DNA of 13,803 bases from JBCBZH01 sp039815415 (lineage in GTDB: Bacteria > Bacteroidota > Rhodothermia > Rhodothermales > Rubricoccaceae), in the NCBI GenBank assembly GCA_039815415.1, contig JBCBZH010000093.1:1-13803 (forward strand). The letters are read 5' to 3'. Below, piece by piece: positions 12,747 to 13,803 of this stretch; the stretch's first letter is position 1, and every line of letters begins with the position of its first letter. The notes below the pieces were generated by a model, which worked only from the letters and a program-made list of their open reading frames with translations, was not told the DNA's origin and searched no databases. The position numbers and the translations under genes are program-made.

Positions 12747-13803
12747 ATGTGCATGCGCCTTGCGGTTGGCCTCGGCCTGATGGTTCTCCTTGCGTCGCCA
12801 GCTCGAGCGCAGGCGTTCGGGTCGTGCGTGACGGGCCGGGCCATCGGCTTCATCGAGAACGCCATGCTGCGTGCATCTGTGTTCAACACCGGCGCGCTGT
12901 TCTTCGGCGGGTCCACCACCTCCGGCGATGGATACATCATCCCCAGAGGCCAGACCAGTTTGGGGCGGCGTGGAGGGCCGGTGTCGCCGCTCTTCGCCGC
13001 CGGCCTATGGCTCGGAGGGGAGGTAAATGGCGAGGTGCGTGTGGCTGCGGCTCGGTACGGTGGCTATGACTTCTGGCCGGGCCCGCTAGAGGATGCTGCG
13101 AGTCCGCCACGCGACTGCTCGGAGCACGACCGAATCTATGTCGTCTCACGGAACGACATCGAGCGCTACTACGCCACAGGCGAGCTGACGGACGACCTCC
13201 GTGACTGGCCGTACCAACTCGGCGCACCTGTCCTCGACGGTGATGGGGACTTGACCAACTACGACCTCCGAGCTGGCGATCAGCCGGACTTGATCGGTGA
13301 CCAGGCCGCGTGGTGGGTGATGAACGACGTGGGCAACGACCACAACCCTGGCACGCCACTTGGGGTCGAGGTCCGGGCGCATGCGTTCGTGTATGCGAAT
13401 CCGAGCCCGGTGCTCCTCCAGACAACGTTCATCCGCTACGAGATCATCAATCGGGGCGACACACCCATCGAGTCGATGTACGCCTCTCTGTTCTCGGATC
13501 CGGACCTCGGCGATGCTGGGAATGACTACATGGGCACCGACACGCTGCGCAACATGGTGTTCGTCTATAACGACTCCAATGAGGACGTGGTTTATGGGAT
13601 ACCCCCTGCCCTGGGGATTCAGATTCTCAAAGGGCCTGTTGTCGGCACTGACACGCTGGGCGCTACGGGGTCGAGTACGTTCACCGGAGGCGGACCTGCT
13701 GGTACGAACGATCCAATAGTGCCGCTGGAGTACTACAATTACATGCAGGGTCTCTGGGGAAACGGAGTGCCAAAGACGGAAGGGGACGTGGGCTATTTGA
13801 GCG
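12747..13803 (+). CDS. Large secreted protein, N-terminal part (runs off the window)
   Basis: The frame is open from ATG 12747 to the window end, 352 codons without a stop. It begins with a signal peptide (MCMRLAVGLGLMVLLASPARAQ, likely cut after ARA); ATG 12753 is an equally good start. The mature part reads FIENAMLRASVFNTGALFFG, then GDGYIIPRG and PLFAAGLWLGGEVNGEVRVA, followed by Asp/Asn/Gly-rich segments (DGDGDLTNYDL, NDVGNDHNPGTPLG) and beta-rich stretches (QTTFIRYEIINRGDTPIESM). I recall similar openings in large secreted proteins of Rhodothermota/Bacteroidota, which often end in a type IX secretion sorting domain; that end lies outside the window. Function is unknown; a surface or extracellular role is likely. 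G+C falls somewhat toward the window end. Confidence 0.88.
   Translation, partial: MCMRLAVGLGLMVLLASPARAQAFGSCVTGRAIGFIENAMLRASVFNTGALFFGGSTTSGDGYIIPRGQTSLGRRGGPVSPLFAAGLWLGGEVNGEVRVAAARYGGYDFWPGPLEDAASPPRDCSEHDRIYVVSRNDIERYYATGELTDDLRDWPYQLGAPVLDGDGDLTNYDLRAGDQPDLIGDQAAWWVMNDVGNDHNPGTPLGVEVRAHAFVYANPSPVLLQTTFIRYEIINRGDTPIESMYASLFSDPDLGDAGNDYMGTDTLRNMVFVYNDSNEDVVYGIPPALGIQILKGPVVGTDTLGATGSSTFTGGGPAGTNDPIVPLEYYNYMQGLWGNGVPKTEGDVGYLS

Larger units (their letters stand above)
1074..13278. repeat. Dispersed 10-mer CGCCAGCTCG, 24 exact copies on both strands
   Basis: Exact CGCCAGCTCG on the + strand starts at 1074, 1493, 3436, 3553, 5193, 6559, 6860, 7594, 7702, 8613, 9057, 9407, 9999, 10650, 12640 and 12796. 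The reverse complement CGAGCTGGCG starts at 1385, 2078, 3415, 4146, 6988, 8517, 9191 and 13269. Six more copies keep the inner octamer GAGCTGGC but vary at a flank (octamer starts 603, 1596, 2352, 6845, 8943, 9333). I counted by eye. Base composition alone predicts about 0.1 copies of the 10-mer in 13.8 kb. The M16 gene has none. The coordinates given are the span, not one continuous element. Confidence 0.85.

Noticed and set aside
1074..13278. Interpreting the 10-mer as a KOPS- or Chi-like polar motif
   Set aside because: The octamer is nearly balanced between strands (16:14), whereas KOPS and Chi are strongly strand-skewed. A window this small cannot exclude a replication-terminus effect.

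Overview
This window comes from a GC-rich bacterial chromosome (by eye about two-thirds G+C). The best guess is a marine member of the Rhodothermota/Bacteroidota (Rubricoccus, Rubrivirga or Salinibacter type). That rests on the style of the proteins: a large secreted protein of a type I associate with that group at the right edge, a lipoprotein, weak or absent Shine-Dalgarno sequences, and a PolA of Rhodothermota flavour. No rRNA, tRNA, CRISPR array, transposase or phage gene was seen.

Layout. 66-3293 (+): polA, DNA polymerase I with all three catalytic domains intact plus an unusual disordered N-terminal tail. 3294-3481: intergenic DNA with a hairpin repeat and a perfect inverted pair of a 10-base motif. 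3482-4114 (+): a small lipoprotein. 4168-4602 (-): an Lrp/AsnC-family regulator, convergent with the lipoprotein and divergent from the next block. 4854-10925 (+): a complete histidine-utilisation cluster in the order hutU, a small exported protein of unknown function, hutH, hutI, hutG. Together these convert histidine through urocanate, imidazolone propionate and formimidoyl-glutamate to glutamate and formamide. The first four genes are tightly packed (8-base gap, ATGA overlap, GTGA overlap); hutG is separated by 168 bases that hold two repeat elements. 11201-12562 (+): a single-domain M16 zinc peptidase. 12747 to the window end (+): the 5' part of a large secreted protein.

The most unusual signal is not a gene. 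The 10-mer CGCCAGCTCG (reverse complement CGAGCTGGCG) occurs 24 times in 13.8 kb by my count, where base composition predicts far fewer than one. It occurs on both strands, in coding and intergenic DNA, and in three reading frames. Degenerate relatives crowd the intergenic regions, and three intergenic pairs form inverted repeats with the same 11-base spacer. It behaves like a genome-wide tag (DNA-uptake sequence, HIP1-like motif or nucleoid-protein site) and visibly shapes protein sequence: Arg-Gln-Leu encoded CGC CAG CTC recurs throughout the window. Further points of interest are the exported protein buried in the hut operon, the PolA N-terminal tail with a clamp-binding-like QPSLF and a duplicated acidic-Trp motif, and a natural Tyr in the PolA O-helix at the ddNTP-selectivity position.
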